From: JAWLHA01 sp041690535
GTDB taxonomy: Bacteria > Pseudomonadota > Gammaproteobacteria > Thiohalomonadales > Thiohalomonadaceae
Length of the DNA: 5,723 bases
Assembly: GCA_041690535.1 (NCBI GenBank)
Contig: JAWLHA010000132.1
Span: forward strand, 1 to 5,723
Reading direction: 5' to 3'
A program made the translations under genes and the position numbers. Every line of letters begins with the position of its first letter. Within the stretch, counting starts at the first letter, position 1. This document shows, piece after piece, positions 5,577 to 5,723 of this stretch. Under the pieces are notes generated by a model that saw nothing but the letters and a program-made list of their open reading frames with translations, was not told where the DNA came from and did no database searches.

Positions 5577-5655
5577 TGAGAGGGTGGATAAGCGCAGCGC
5601 ATCCACCATTCACGGCGTCGAATTGGTGGATGCGCTGCGCTTATCCACCCTCTCA
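5577..5655. repeat. Perfect 32-bp inverted repeat built from two dispersed-repeat units
   Basis: Positions 5577-5608 and 5624-5655 are perfect reverse complements around a 15-base loop (5609-5623). Each arm contains a unit that starts GGTGGAT and ends ATCCACC, itself a short palindrome. From memory, this unit type is widespread between genes in beta- and gammaproteobacteria. It lies 29 bases after the GYD stop and could slow RNA decay or transcription, but no T-run follows the right arm directly, so a canonical intrinsic terminator is not supported. Confidence 0.9.
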
Positions 5656-5723
5656 TAGCCCAGTCAAGTCCGATGTTTTGGTTGCAAGTTGATTGTATTG
5701 GGCAACACGAAGCCATAGGTCTT
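5656..5723. other. Right-end intergenic sequence, nothing recognised
   Basis: This AT-richer tail contains no supported gene, promoter or RNA. It includes an 8-bp copy (5669-5676) of a sequence found just before the terminal hairpin (5566-5573). Any following gene lies beyond the window. Confidence 0.6.

Noticed and set aside
5577..5655. Intrinsic terminator of the GYD gene
   Set aside because: The stem is very strong but is followed by AGCCCAG, not a T-run, and its sequence is that of a dispersed repeat. It may still affect transcript ends.

Overview
The window is GC-rich bacterial chromosomal DNA. Its dense coding, Shine-Dalgarno-led starts, protein families and short dispersed palindromic repeats suggest a gammaproteobacterium, perhaps of the purple-sulfur or sulfur-oxidising Chromatiales/Ectothiorhodospiraceae type. 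That placement is inferred from recalled family and repeat distribution, not from a marker gene. No rRNA, tRNA, CRISPR array, transposase, phage or toxin gene is visible.

Layout. Positions 1-110 hold a long inverted-repeat element. Positions 192-725 encode a DJ-1/PfpI protein. Three bases later comes a short reading frame (729-830) whose first ten residues resemble the start of DUF488/YeaO proteins before it runs into repeats. A compound repeat zone (about 786-1019) follows: inverted heptamer-like units, a decayed dispersed palindrome, 14 perfect copies of GACCAAC and degenerate CACTCGT-like units. A minus-strand gene (1306-998) encodes a small exported protein whose last codons lie inside this zone. 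Divergent from it, 1471-4191 encodes a 906-residue fusion: AMP-forming acyl ligase, then acyl carrier domain, then PlsC-type acyltransferase. A 215-base gap (4192-4406) carries another copy of the dispersed repeat and strong hairpins. It precedes a DUF72/YecE gene (4407-5138) and a GYD-domain gene (5242-5547). A perfect 32-bp inverted repeat (5577-5655) closes the annotated part, and nothing recognisable lies after it.

How the genes relate. The genes do not form an obvious pathway. The fusion protein reads as a self-contained lipid-acylation machine: activate a fatty acid as acyl-AMP, load it on the built-in carrier, and pass it to a lysophospholipid or glycerol phosphate. PfpI, DUF72 and GYD proteins are common single-domain housekeeping or accessory proteins of poorly defined role.

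The most notable points are the ligase-carrier-acyltransferase fusion, whose order is reversed relative to E. coli Aas, and the repeats. Related repeat units recur in three of the intergenic gaps, and one array appears to have cut off a gene and to form the 3' end of another.
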